A DNA stretch of 38,616 nucleotides from an uncultured Planctomycetaceae bacterium (lineage in GTDB: Bacteria > Planctomycetota > Planctomycetia > Planctomycetales > Planctomycetaceae): positions 1 through 38,616 of the forward strand of contig CAITYU010000021.1 of NCBI GenBank assembly GCA_903896675.1, given 5' to 3'. The position numbers were made by a program, and so were the translations under genes. The notes beneath the pieces were generated by a model. That model saw only the letters and a program-made list of their open reading frames with translations. It made no database searches and had not been told where the DNA came from. Shown here piece by piece: positions 31,901 to 38,616 of the stretch; position 1 is the first letter of the stretch, and every line of letters begins with the position of its first letter.

Positions 31901-33336
31901 ACGACGACACCGCAGGTATCACAGTCGGAACGATTTCCGGCACGACCACCACGGAAGCTGGTGGGGCAGTCAGTTTCACGATCAGACTGAATTCCGAGCC
32001 GACAGCGGATGTCACTCTGGCCTTCAGCAGCTCAGATGCAACCGAAGGCAGCGTCAGTCCGGCGTCAGTGACGTTTACGGCAGCCAATTGGAACACGCCA
32101 GTCACGGTGACCGGAACCGGAGTCGACGATACGATTTTTGACGGCAACATCGTTTGGACTCTGGTCATCGGGGCTGCGACCTCCGCAGACACTCTGTACC
32201 ACGGTAACAATCCGGCAGATTTCTCGCTGACAAACCTCGACAATGAAGCGCCACCGGCCACGAAGTTCTACGTGGTGGATGACGCCACTGCCAATCGTAC
32301 GTTTGAATATGACAGTGCCGGGGTTCCAATCGAGAACTACGCACTCAATTCGGCCAACACCACGCCTCGTGGGCTGGCCATGACCGCTGCTGGTGACAAG
32401 GTCTGGGTTGTGGACGCGGCTCGCCGGGTGTACGTCTACAATACCAGCGGGGCACTCCTTGGGAACTGGGCGCTGGGAACTCTGGCGACCAATGCCACGG
32501 TCGAAGGTATTGCCACTGACGGAACCCACATCTGGGTCGTTGATGCGAGGTCGGACCGAGTCTACTATTACGCGAACGCTGCAGCTCTGACGACCGGCAC
32601 CATGACGGCGACCTCCAATTTCGCCCTGACTCGCGGCAACGCGATCCCGAAGGATATTGTCTGGGGCCGTCAGAACAATGTGTCCTACCTGTGGGTGGTC
32701 GACGACACGTCGACTGCTGATCGAGTCTACCGGTATACTTTGAATGCCAGCGGTGTCGCCACCGCAGTGTCATCGTGGGCCATCAGCACTCAGAATACCG
32801 CTCCCACTGGCATTGCACTGGATCCCGCAAACGGCGTGATGGACCTGTGGATTTCCGACAGTGCCACCGATCGAGTCTACCGTTATGCGGACGGTCGGAC
32901 GCTGACTGCTCCGGTTTTGACCAGCTCCTTTGCTCTCGGTACTGGAAACGCAAATCCTCAGGGGATTGCTGACCCGCCGCCGGTGGCCGTCGAATCTCAG
33001 TTGCCGGGATATCGGATCGAGCAGCGTGGCGTTGCGGACGACTCCCGGTTTCCCACGGTCATCAATCGTCGCAGTACCCTGCCGACCGCAGGTAACAGTG
33101 GCGAACAGTCCGCGTTGACGAGTCTGCTGTCACCCACTACTCGCCGATCTGCAACAGCAGCGACGAAAAAGTCTGAGCCGACGGTCACTGCCGGTCTGGC
33201 CAGCGAAGGTTCCAGTCGAGTTGCCGAATTCAGCCGGACCGCAGCGACTGTTTCTGACAGCGGTGCGGATTCCCGTGAACTGCTGGATGACGTGTTTGGA
33301 CAACTCAGCAGCAGCGGTTTGAGCTGGCTGAACTGA
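28903..33336 (+). CDS. Secreted S8 subtilase mosaic with FN3-like, ThuA/GATase-like, Calx-beta-like and propeller modules
   Basis: A 1477-residue protein. ATG 28903 follows GGAAGGA, and the N-terminus carries L-E-A-R-V-L-L-A, a form of the L-E-x-R-x-L-L motif seen at the start of large exported planctomycete proteins. A fervidolysin-like propeptide (about 35-120) precedes a full catalytic set: D177 (VIDEG), H234 (SHGTHVAG), oxyanion N299 (NNSWGG) and S411 (GTSMATPHV). Then come a FN3-like domain (about 570-665), a ThuA/GATase-like fold (667-890), two Calx-beta-like repeats (893-1115) and an NHL-like propeller (1120-1360). The tail ends with D-D-V-F. It should be an active surface or secreted protease with binding modules. 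A strong terminator follows. Confidence 0.9.
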   Translation: MRKRNSRRNRLSQNGSPTAPEILEARVLLAGKGGPEFVAGELLVQYNSGTTAAGRNATRAGMGLQVAETIQTKSMQKAGFGVMERVRVGNGMTMEAAMARLKTNARVKFVEPNYIYKPSAVSNDTYYTNGSLWGMYGSDSPGASGPAGTTNQYGSNAEAAWNTNLTGSRSIVVGVIDEGVQIDHPDLAPNVWTNPGEVAGDGIDNDGNGYIDDTNGWDFVSNDRTVYDAGQDSHGTHVAGTIGGVGGNASGVVGVNWAVSMISCKFLGPTGGTTLNAVKALDYLTDLKTRHGINLVATNNSWGGGGYSQSLHDAIIRSAKQDILFIAAAGNATANNDTTASYPSNYNTTVGTSTQTAAAYDSVIAVASITSTGAISSFSSYGATTVDIGAPGSSIVSSVPVSTYASYSGTSMATPHVTGAAALYASAQSGRVSAASIRLALLSSAVPTASLAGKTVTGGRLDVYEAIRRSSFLDLDRPVYGPTQTAGITLSSAAANLSPTVADTVTVTVSSTTETAPLSIVLTETAVNSGLFAGSVQLGSGAAAADSILQVAHGDVITSNYAALNLTDTATVDGVAPSIAGVSATPSTVSAVINWSTSESATGRVRYGTSSAALNLVKAGSATGLTQSISIGGLTPSTVWYYQVESTDAAGNVATSAIYSFTTNAPAPILFVDDDHGATYERFFNAALAAGSLSYDTWNVASAGVLPTSADLTKYQTVIWNTGYDYSSTNAGLSAAEQTAISEYLNAGGRIFISGQDILYNGVTTAFLQNYLKVSTFASDVVTVAHTETGVTGDPITAGMSLAVAAPADFASLYVDAVTPMTGATGILQHGVATASSPFSAVSYRGDYSTGGFGVVFSTVPFESISSTAAAPNNQATFLKNVLDYLNGQTIAVRVSPPSATATTEAGGQVTFTVSLSAQPAADVIIPVSVSDATEATVSVSSLVFTAANWATPQTVTVTGVNDNVDDGNIAYQVVLGAATSADTAWNGIDASDVSLSNTDDDTAGITVGTISGTTTTEAGGAVSFTIRLNSEPTADVTLAFSSSDATEGSVSPASVTFTAANWNTPVTVTGTGVDDTIFDGNIVWTLVIGAATSADTLYHGNNPADFSLTNLDNEAPPATKFYVVDDATANRTFEYDSAGVPIENYALNSANTTPRGLAMTAAGDKVWVVDAARRVYVYNTSGALLGNWALGTLATNATVEGIATDGTHIWVVDARSDRVYYYANAAALTTGTMTATSNFALTRGNAIPKDIVWGRQNNVSYLWVVDDTSTADRVYRYTLNASGVATAVSSWAISTQNTAPTGIALDPANGVMDLWISDSATDRVYRYADGRTLTAPVLTSSFALGTGNANPQGIADPPPVAVESQLPGYRIEQRGVADDSRFPTVINRRSTLPTAGNSGEQSALTSLLSPTTRRSATAATKKSEPTVTAGLASEGSSRVAEFSRTAATVSDSGADSRELLDDVFGQLSSSGLSWLN

Positions 33337-33378
33337 GCCCGGTGTGAAAGAGCGGTACTGAAGATCATCTGCCGCAGA

Positions 33379-33407
33379 CGGCCCGGAGCAATCCGGGCCG
33401 TTTTTTT
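33379..33407 (+). terminator. Strong intrinsic terminator after the subtilase gene
   Basis: A 9-bp GC-rich stem (33379-33387 with 33392-33400) with loop GCAA is followed by seven T (33401-33407). It begins 43 nt after the subtilase stop. Confidence 0.95.
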
Positions 33408-33769
33408 GGCTCAACGTAAAAATGAAGTGCGCGGTGTGAAGCAGCATTTTCACCACGAAAGGCACCAATTGCAGAGGCGAGCCGTTGGCGGAAGCCAGCG
33501 GGTGTTGTCCTGCAGGGGAAGTGCTTTCTGGTCGACCTTGGGAGGGCGAGGCTCCTGCCGAGCCGTTCAACCCTTGGGAGGGCGAGGCTCCTGCCGAGCC
33601 GAAGGATTCAGCAGCTTGAGGGTTTGAGTCCCTGATCCAGCAACGGCACGGAGCGTAAATCCGGCGGTTGTGCGCGGGCGGACGTTTAACTTCACTCGGT
33701 AGGTCTGCCGTATGTTCCGGAATCGGCGGTGGAATCAGAGGCGAGACACTCGTTCGAAAGGACGATCGA
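33408..33769. other. Non-coding debris zone between terminator and intron remnant
   Basis: No gene is supported here. The stretch holds a two-copy tandem repeat (33536-33601) and otherwise short unconserved frames. A GTGCG at 33427-33431 fits the 5' consensus of group II introns, but five bases are too few to call an intron end. Confidence 0.5.
33536..33601. repeat. Two copies of a 30-bp planctomycete-type repeat, 36-bp period
   Basis: Bases 33536-33565 and 33572-33601 are identical and share the core GGGAGGGCGAGGCTCCTGCC followed by GAGCCG. Inside each unit, GGCGAGGCTCCTGCCGAGCC is partly self-complementary. From memory, translated forms such as G-G-R-G-S-C-R-A recur widely in planctomycete genome annotations, which suggests a dispersed repeat family rather than coding sequence. 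Confidence 0.85.
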
Positions 33770-34326
33770 CTGCTGAATGGGACTCATCAGCCTCAACCTG
33801 TGAACCGAGTGGAAACTTCGAAGGCCGACGGCGGTGTGCGAAAGCCTCGCATTCCGCCCGTTCAGGATCGCTTGATTCAGCAGGCGTTGCTGCAGGTTGT
33901 TCAGCGTGACTGGGATCAGAGGTTTCTGGAAGCAGCAACGGTTTCCGACGAGGGCGGTCGGCTCATCAGGCGATCACAGTGGCCCAGGGCTTCATCACCG
34001 AGCACTTGCGTTGGGTGGTGGATCTCGAACTGGAAAAGTTCCCTGATCGAGTCAATCACGACGCCCTGATGAGTCGGATTTCGCGTCGAGTTCGCAATGT
34101 TCGAGTGCTGCACCTGATCCGTGCGTTTCTGAACGCCGGCGTGCCGTGGAACGGCACATTGAGGAGTGCGGTGGATCGTTCGTGGAGTCGGAAGTTTCTC
34201 GGGTACAGTTTTACGAACCACTAAGCTCCAAAGCGTCGCATTGCGTCCAGGGCGATTCTGCGTTTCAAAGACTGAATTCGTGAGCTGACTCGTCGTACTT
34301 GCGGGATTGCTTTGGAAGAGATGATC
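33770..34326 (+). pseudogene. Group II intron reverse transcriptase/maturase remnant
   Basis: The order of conserved LtrA-type motifs is clear, but the frame is broken. Frame one (33770-33930) reads LLNGTHQPQPVNRVETSK, then DGGVR and DRLIQQALLQV. After a frameshift near 33930, frame two reads SSNGFRRGRSAHQA, VVDLELEKFPDRVNHDALM and HLIRAFLNAG. The palm segment with the catalytic Y-x-D-D is missing: at about 34160 the sequence jumps to SAVDRSWSRKFLGYSFT near the C-terminal end. The rest (APKRRIASRAILRFK, IRELTRR, GIALEE) is interrupted by TAA at 34222-34224 and TGA at 34273-34275. It is a dead relic of intron mobility. Confidence 0.85.
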
Positions 34327-34610
34327 GTGCAGGACCACGATGCGCGTTCGAGTCCCCGCCGGGCCTCAGAACCCCCGGTTTCGGGGGGCGTCCCCTCACG
34401 AAGGGCTACCGGAAACCGACCCTTCGGGCCGGAGTCGCAAACCACGCAAAACGAACCACCACGTAAGGCGCCCACAACCACCGCTTCGCGCCACAGAACG
34501 ACTTTTGTCGGTGCCGGGCAGGAATGCCCGGGCTGCGGTGATCGCCCCATCCGTGGATGTCCGTGTGCATTCCACGTTAAAACACTTGTGGCAACCAACA
34601 CACACCGGCG
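34327..34610. other. Non-coding region with three perfect hairpins
   Basis: No gene is supported in these 284 bp. Hairpins are at 34372-34387 (CCCCCG/CGGGGG, four-base loop), 34399-34426 (CGAAGGG/CCCTTCG, loop of 14) and 34514-34531 (CCGGGCA/TGCCCGG around a GGAA tetraloop). None has a T-run. They could be remains of intron RNA domains or a separate structured RNA. Confidence 0.5.
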
Positions 34611-36260
34611 CTACTGCGGCTGCAAAGTGAGCAGGTCAATGCTGCCACCGTTTGGGATGGTCACATACAATTTGGCGGCTTCGTCCACGCTCTTCGGCAA
34701 CTGCTCGGCCGTCAGCCCCTGCAGGCGATCGGCTCGCACAAAATGTGCCGAATGCTGCCCGACAACTTCCGCTTTTGAACCCTGCACAACGATGGCCGTG
34801 GCTTCGTCGAGTCCGACTCCCAGCATCTGCGGATGTCGCTGTATGACCGGCAGCAGATCGGGCTGGCGACCGCGCTGAGCAAAGTGCTGGTCAATCGCAC
34901 TGCCAGGCAGAAATGCAAATCCGCGTTCGTATCCTTCCGCCATCATCACCTGATTGCCCAGTGGATGGCCGCGAACCAGGAATTCTCCCTGAATTGTGGC
35001 CCCCGCCGAACTTCCGGCAATCACTCCACCACGCTGCAGCACTTCATGAAATGCCGCTACAGCGTCCGTGTTTTCGTAAGCGTCCACAAAATTCCACTGC
35101 CGACCACCGCCAAACCAGATGCCTGTGGCTTCCTTCAGGGCCGTCCGAAATGTGTCGCTGCTGACTTCTTCCGGACCACGCTGGTCCAGTGCGGTCACTT
35201 TTTTCACCCCCGCGCGGGCCAGAAAGCCGGGGATCCGCAGATCCGTCTGATCTCGTGGAACGGCAGTCGGCAGCACCACGATGTTCGCATTCTCGCCACC
35301 AGCAAGCTGCACAAAACGATCCACGATTGATTGCGGCATACCTCCGCCACCAACAATTACCAACGCACCTTTGCTGACGGTGCTGGGACCGAACTGGGGC
35401 AACCCGGGATCCACCCCGGCAGCCCGCTGGCGAGCAGCGCGACGCAACTGAGTCCAGTCAGCGATGGCACCCGCCGGCAACACAATCGTTTCTGCAGGGC
35501 GGTAACCGGTTGCGCCCAGTAGAATCGTAACATTGCCATTTCCCACTGTACGCAGAGTACGACCGGTCAGCAGCACCGCCGTGCCTTCGTCCACACCCAG
35601 ACCTGTTGTTCCCGGATGCAGGCTGACGGCCTGCTGGCTGCGAGCAATGCGATTCCGCTGGCTGAAATGCTGGTCCACAATGGCTCCCGGTATCAGGTCC
35701 CAGCCGGTGGCCAGCTGCGGAGCCTCCCTGCCGGAAGCGATCATGATCCGCGACATGATGGCGGCACCCGCCGAGCTGCCGGCGATCATGCCCCCGCGCT
35801 GCAGCAGTGCCTGAAGCGATGACTCAAGAGTCGTGTTCTGCCACGCCTCATACAACCGCGATTGCTGGCCACCGGGAATCCAGACCGCTTGAGCCGTCAC
35901 CAGAGCCTGCAGCACCTGGCCACGAACGACATCATCCAGTGCTGTACTGCGCCCGACAATTGCTGCCGGCTTCACGCCGGCTTTCTGCAGATAGTCTGCA
36001 GCCTGAGCTGCTGCGGACACCGGATCTTCAGCCGCATCCGGCAGGATGACTACCGAGCCGTTGTCGCCGACTGCCTGCACCACAGCCGCTGCGATTTCCG
36101 GCGGCAGGTCGCCGCCACCGGCGGCAATCACCGTACCAGGTCTTCCCGAGTACTCAAAAAACGCCCGATCAGAAGTTGTCTGGGCCCGTGCGATTGAAGT
36201 CAGCCAGCTGCAGCTCAGCAGCACAACGCTGCAGACAACCGTTTGTGATTTGGTGCGCAT
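34611..36260 (-). CDS. Secreted tandem cyanophycinase-like peptidase (family S51)
   Basis: A 549-residue protein starting at ATG 36260, with AGGCGG upstream and a signal peptide (TVVCSVVLLSCSWLTSIARAQ). Two similar S51 domains follow, about 255 residues apart. Each has the nucleophile motif G-S-S-A-G-A with active Ser at S163 and S418, an upstream G-G-G or G-G-Q substrate loop, and D-Q-H-F-x-Q-R, all features of cyanophycinase. Both copies look intact. Cyanophycinase cuts beta-Asp-Arg dipeptides from cyanophycin; here export suggests use of external cyanophycin or another isopeptide polymer. No cyanophycin synthetase gene is in the window. Confidence 0.88.
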   Translation of the reverse strand: MRTKSQTVVCSVVLLSCSWLTSIARAQTTSDRAFFEYSGRPGTVIAAGGGDLPPEIAAAVVQAVGDNGSVVILPDAAEDPVSAAAQAADYLQKAGVKPAAIVGRSTALDDVVRGQVLQALVTAQAVWIPGGQQSRLYEAWQNTTLESSLQALLQRGGMIAGSSAGAAIMSRIMIASGREAPQLATGWDLIPGAIVDQHFSQRNRIARSQQAVSLHPGTTGLGVDEGTAVLLTGRTLRTVGNGNVTILLGATGYRPAETIVLPAGAIADWTQLRRAARQRAAGVDPGLPQFGPSTVSKGALVIVGGGGMPQSIVDRFVQLAGGENANIVVLPTAVPRDQTDLRIPGFLARAGVKKVTALDQRGPEEVSSDTFRTALKEATGIWFGGGRQWNFVDAYENTDAVAAFHEVLQRGGVIAGSSAGATIQGEFLVRGHPLGNQVMMAEGYERGFAFLPGSAIDQHFAQRGRQPDLLPVIQRHPQMLGVGLDEATAIVVQGSKAEVVGQHSAHFVRADRLQGLTAEQLPKSVDEAAKLYVTIPNGGSIDLLTLQPQ

Positions 36261-36355
36261 ATTCCGCCTGTCGTGCTTGTCAGAAGGAGCAGGATATCGG
36301 ATGCTGTCAGCCTTTGAGGACTCTGTCAACCCGTCAGCGGGTGCGGATCGCAGAT
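36261..36355. promoter_or_regulatory. Short divergent intergenic region
   Basis: This 95-bp gap between the peptidase (minus) and the BFD-like gene (plus) must hold at least the peptidase promoter and probably both. A TTGTCA lies at about 36278, but no matching -10 box was confirmed. Confidence 0.25.
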
Positions 36356-36646
36356 ATGAAGCCGGACGACAAATTGTGCTACTGTTTCCACGTGACGCAA
36401 CGCAAGGTTGTCAACTGGATTCGCCTGCACCAGCCGCGGGTTCCCAGTGAAATCAGTGAATGTGGTGGTGCGGGGACCGGGTGCGGCTGGTGCGTACCAT
36501 TCCTCCGCAGGCTGTTCGATGCCGCTCAGCAGGCCCAGCCGGCTGCCGCAATTGAGCTGGATGCTGCTCAGTATGCTGCACAGCGCGAGGCTTACGTGAA
36601 GCGCGGACGCAGGCACTCGGACCAGTCCGCTGCACCGGATGCCTGA
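36356..36646 (+). CDS. BFD-like [2Fe-2S]-binding protein
   Basis: A 96-residue protein with C8-Y-C10-F near the start and C43-G-W-C46 in TGCGWCVPF, the pattern of BFD-like [2Fe-2S] domains (as in bacterioferritin-associated ferredoxin); C36 is an additional Cys. The C-terminal 35 residues form an Ala/Gln-rich helix. ATG 36356 is chosen because it places the Cys motif at the N-terminus as in the family; the frame runs further up without conserved residues. It may handle electrons for iron release or another reductase. No bacterioferritin gene is nearby. Confidence 0.8.
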   Translation: MKPDDKLCYCFHVTQRKVVNWIRLHQPRVPSEISECGGAGTGCGWCVPFLRRLFDAAQQAQPAAAIELDAAQYAAQREAYVKRGRRHSDQSAAPDA

Positions 36647-36730
36647 CCAGCTCGCTTCAGCCCGCTGGCACAACCGCTATACTTGCAGCCTCAGTATGTG
36701 TTTTCACGCCGTAGTCGTTGATCGTCGGTT
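36647..36730 (+). promoter_or_regulatory. Possible promoter for the BatA/VWA gene
   Basis: TATACT lies at about 36678, a good -10 match, with a weaker TTCAGC about 18 bp upstream. The BatA/VWA start codon is about 45 bp further on and lacks a clear ribosome-binding site. Confidence 0.3.
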
Positions 36731-38616
36731 ATGTTTCAGTTCTTCCTCAATCCGTGGCTGCTGGCGGGACTGGTGGGCATTGGTCTGCCCGTGGCAGCGC
36801 ATCTGATCAGCCGCCGTCGGTTTGACGTGGTGGACTGGGGAGCCATGCAGTTTCTGAACCCATCGCGGAAAACCCGGCGACGGATGAAGCTGGAAGAACT
36901 GCTGCTGCTGCTGCTGCGAATGGGTGTGATCGGTCTGCTGGTTCTGGCCGCGTCGCGTCCGTGGCTTCCCGGGGGCTGGCTTTATGGTTTTCGTTCTGCC
37001 GGTTCCCGCACTGTGGTGCTGGTGATTGATGGTTCAAATTCCATGTCGCGTTCCGACGGCGTCAGCTCGGTGCATCAGCAGGCTGTGCGGCGGGCGATCG
37101 AATTCCTGCAGACGTTGCAGGGTGGCGACACCGTGGCCGTCGTGGATGCTCGCGATCAACCGCTGGCCGTCGTGGAATCTCCGCTGCAGGACACAGCGGC
37201 CGTGGCCGAACAGTTGCGGGCCCTGCCACCACCCGGGGGAGCCTGTGCGATGCTGCCGGCGCTGGAGCGGGCTCTGGCGATACTGGGACGCAGCAGTGCC
37301 CTGTCCCGCGAAATTGTGGTGTTCACGGATCGACAGGCTGGTGCGTGGAAGACCGAGGATACGGCGGCATGGCTGCGATTTGACGATCTGCTGAAGCTGC
37401 CGGCGGTCAGGCCACGAATCTGGGTCCTCGATGCCTCCACTGGCCTCGCGGAATTCAGCAGAAACATCGCGGTTGGTCGGCTTGAGTTGTCGCGGGAATT
37501 GACCGTACCCGGATTCCCTCTGCGCATGCGGACGGTCATTCGCAATGAATCGGATCGGGAATCGGTGGTGCCTGTGCGACTGCTGCTGGATGGCCAGCCA
37601 CTGGCCGGACGCGCTCAATCGCTGCGGATTCCACCGCACGGAGAAACCGCCGTGGAATTTGAGTATGCGCTGCGGGAGGCGGGCACGCATCTGCTCAGCA
37701 TCGCAGCAGAAACCGGGGACGAAGCGATTCGAGCGGATGATGTCAGTCATGCGGCCGTGCGTTCCATGCCCTCGTTGCCGGTACTGGTACTGAATGGTCG
37801 AGCGGCAGTGAGCGAAGAGCAGCGGGCCAGCTTCTTCGTACAGACTGCATTCGGGGCGATGGAGGCTGGTGAACCGTGGGTTGCGGCGGAGGTCCGCGAT
37901 GCCGATGCTGCCACGCCACTGGATCTGCGAAATCGAGCGGCCGTGGTGTGCTGCGGAGTGTCCCGACTGAGTCCGGCGTTTGCGGCGGCCCTTGAACAGT
38001 TTGTGCGGACCGGCGGAGGCCTGCTGGTGTCCTGTGATGATCAAATGACGCCAGCGGCATTTGAGGCCTGTTACAAAACGGCCGGCATGCTCGGCGGGTT
38101 GCAGGTGGCCCGCATGCGGCAGGCACCGCCAGCGGCGCTGGACCGAGTTATGGTGGCGCCGTTGTCAATTCAGCCCGGCTGGCTCGAACGATTTCGCTCT
38201 GATCCCGGACGCACATTCCTCAAATCAGACTTTCAATCATGGGCGGTGCTGAACATTGTTCGCCAGCCAGGTCCGCAGCAGGGCGAGGCTGCGTCAAAGG
38301 AAGATTCCCGCTCGGCTGTGGCCCCTGCGGTCCAAGCCCAACTGACGACCGGAGATCCGCTGCTGGTGGAGGCCGAGCATGGGGACGGGCGGATTCTGGT
38401 GCTGTCGTCGTCCCTCGACCGTTCGGGGAACGATCTGCCGTCCCGCGCCGACTTTGTGCCGTTTCTGCACGAAGCTGTGTTTCGGATTGCAGCAGCCAGC
38501 AGCCGGCGGAATGTGTCGGCCGGGGAATCGCTGATCGTCTCGGCGGTGAATCCTGACCCGCCGTCCAACCCGCAGCAGCCCGCTGCTCAGGCCCCGCGGG
38601 ATCCCGAACCCAACCC
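36731..38616 (+). CDS. BatA-domain and VWA-domain membrane protein, 3' end outside the window
   Basis: The frame is open from ATG 36731 to the last base, so at least 628 residues with no stop. The start MFQFFLNPWLLAGLVGIGLP and then HLISRRR is the Aerotolerance/BatA N-terminal motif, with a second membrane helix at about residues 57-76. A VWA domain follows, with the metal-binding MIDAS motif D100-G-S-N-S104. Later segments resemble the long periplasmic part of planctomycete BatA/VWA proteins, with a GATase-like section (AVVCCGVSRLSPAFAAALEQ). Such proteins usually sit with MoxR ATPase and DUF58 genes, which may lie to the right. The tail at the cut is Pro/Gln-rich. Confidence 0.88.
   Translation, partial: MFQFFLNPWLLAGLVGIGLPVAAHLISRRRFDVVDWGAMQFLNPSRKTRRRMKLEELLLLLLRMGVIGLLVLAASRPWLPGGWLYGFRSAGSRTVVLVIDGSNSMSRSDGVSSVHQQAVRRAIEFLQTLQGGDTVAVVDARDQPLAVVESPLQDTAAVAEQLRALPPPGGACAMLPALERALAILGRSSALSREIVVFTDRQAGAWKTEDTAAWLRFDDLLKLPAVRPRIWVLDASTGLAEFSRNIAVGRLELSRELTVPGFPLRMRTVIRNESDRESVVPVRLLLDGQPLAGRAQSLRIPPHGETAVEFEYALREAGTHLLSIAAETGDEAIRADDVSHAAVRSMPSLPVLVLNGRAAVSEEQRASFFVQTAFGAMEAGEPWVAAEVRDADAATPLDLRNRAAVVCCGVSRLSPAFAAALEQFVRTGGGLLVSCDDQMTPAAFEACYKTAGMLGGLQVARMRQAPPAALDRVMVAPLSIQPGWLERFRSDPGRTFLKSDFQSWAVLNIVRQPGPQQGEAASKEDSRSAVAPAVQAQLTTGDPLLVEAEHGDGRILVLSSSLDRSGNDLPSRADFVPFLHEAVFRIAAASSRRNVSAGESLIVSAVNPDPPSNPQQPAAQAPRDPEPN

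Noticed and set aside
34340-34630. A 96-codon plus-strand frame (MRVRVPAGPQNPRF...)
   Set aside because: It runs through the three hairpins, has no ribosome-binding site and ends inside the antisense peptidase gene. It reads as non-coding structured DNA.
36731-38616. Absence of a stop codon in the BatA/VWA gene as a sign of damage
   Set aside because: The frame is intact to the last base, so the gene is simply cut by the window edge.

Overview
The window reads as a chromosomal stretch of a planctomycete. The evidence is the set of hallmark families: a PSCyt1-DUF1549-DUF1553 protein with a CxxCH haem site, a DUF6797-like protein ending in a planctomycete-type haem domain, a DUF1080 (3-keto-disaccharide hydrolase) protein, a Ser/Thr kinase with C-terminal membrane helices, a secreted mosaic protease with an N-terminal L-E-x-R-x-L-L motif, and a BatA/VWA protein. 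Most of the DNA is GC-rich. No rRNA, complete tRNA or CRISPR array was seen.

Layout. 1-1730: a pair of lower-GC plus-strand genes (small lipoprotein, secreted propeller-like protein) between a perfect inverted repeat and a terminator-like hairpin. 1780-5661: a compact minus-strand accessory block: two small overlapping genes, a RepA-like RecA-fold ATPase, a 400-bp non-coding stretch packed with 11-bp repeats, an HExxH metallopeptidase and a coiled-coil protein. It looks like the replication module of an integrated plasmid- or satellite-like element and is the best candidate here for something undescribed. 5883-11010: two plus-strand redox genes, a large periplasmic dehydrogenase-like/cupredoxin/cytochrome c protein and an NDH-2-like flavoprotein fused to a cyclic-nucleotide-binding domain. 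11046-15298: minus-strand HD-domain protein, SMR transporter, degenerate receiver protein and, above a strong terminator, a large secreted metzincin-type metalloprotease. 15564-20040: minus-strand NTF2-like membrane protein, membrane Ser/Thr kinase and DUF1080-sugar-dehydrogenase fusion; the last two are 7 bp apart. 20405-28617: plus-strand AddA/RecB-like helicase-nuclease, NHL propeller, small membrane protein and PSD1-type cytochrome protein. 28903-33336: a 1477-residue subtilase mosaic with its own terminator. 33408-34610: a debris zone with a tandem repeat of a type common in planctomycete genomes, a broken group II intron reverse transcriptase and three hairpins. 34611-36260: a secreted tandem cyanophycinase-like peptidase (minus). 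36356-38616: a BFD-like [2Fe-2S] protein and a BatA/VWA protein cut by the window end.

How the genes work together. The chromosomal genes suggest a bacterium degrading polymers at its surface: secreted proteases and peptidases, sugar-oxidising propellers and extracytoplasmic c-type haem proteins feeding electrons outward, with a membrane kinase beside one sugar enzyme. The accessory block reads as a self-contained replication unit: small DNA-binding-type protein, helicase-loader/helicase-like ATPase, then an iteron-like array flanking an AT-rich, simple-sequence core. No integrase lies in the window, so the element's borders are not established. All functions are inferred from sequence motifs read by eye; no database search was run.
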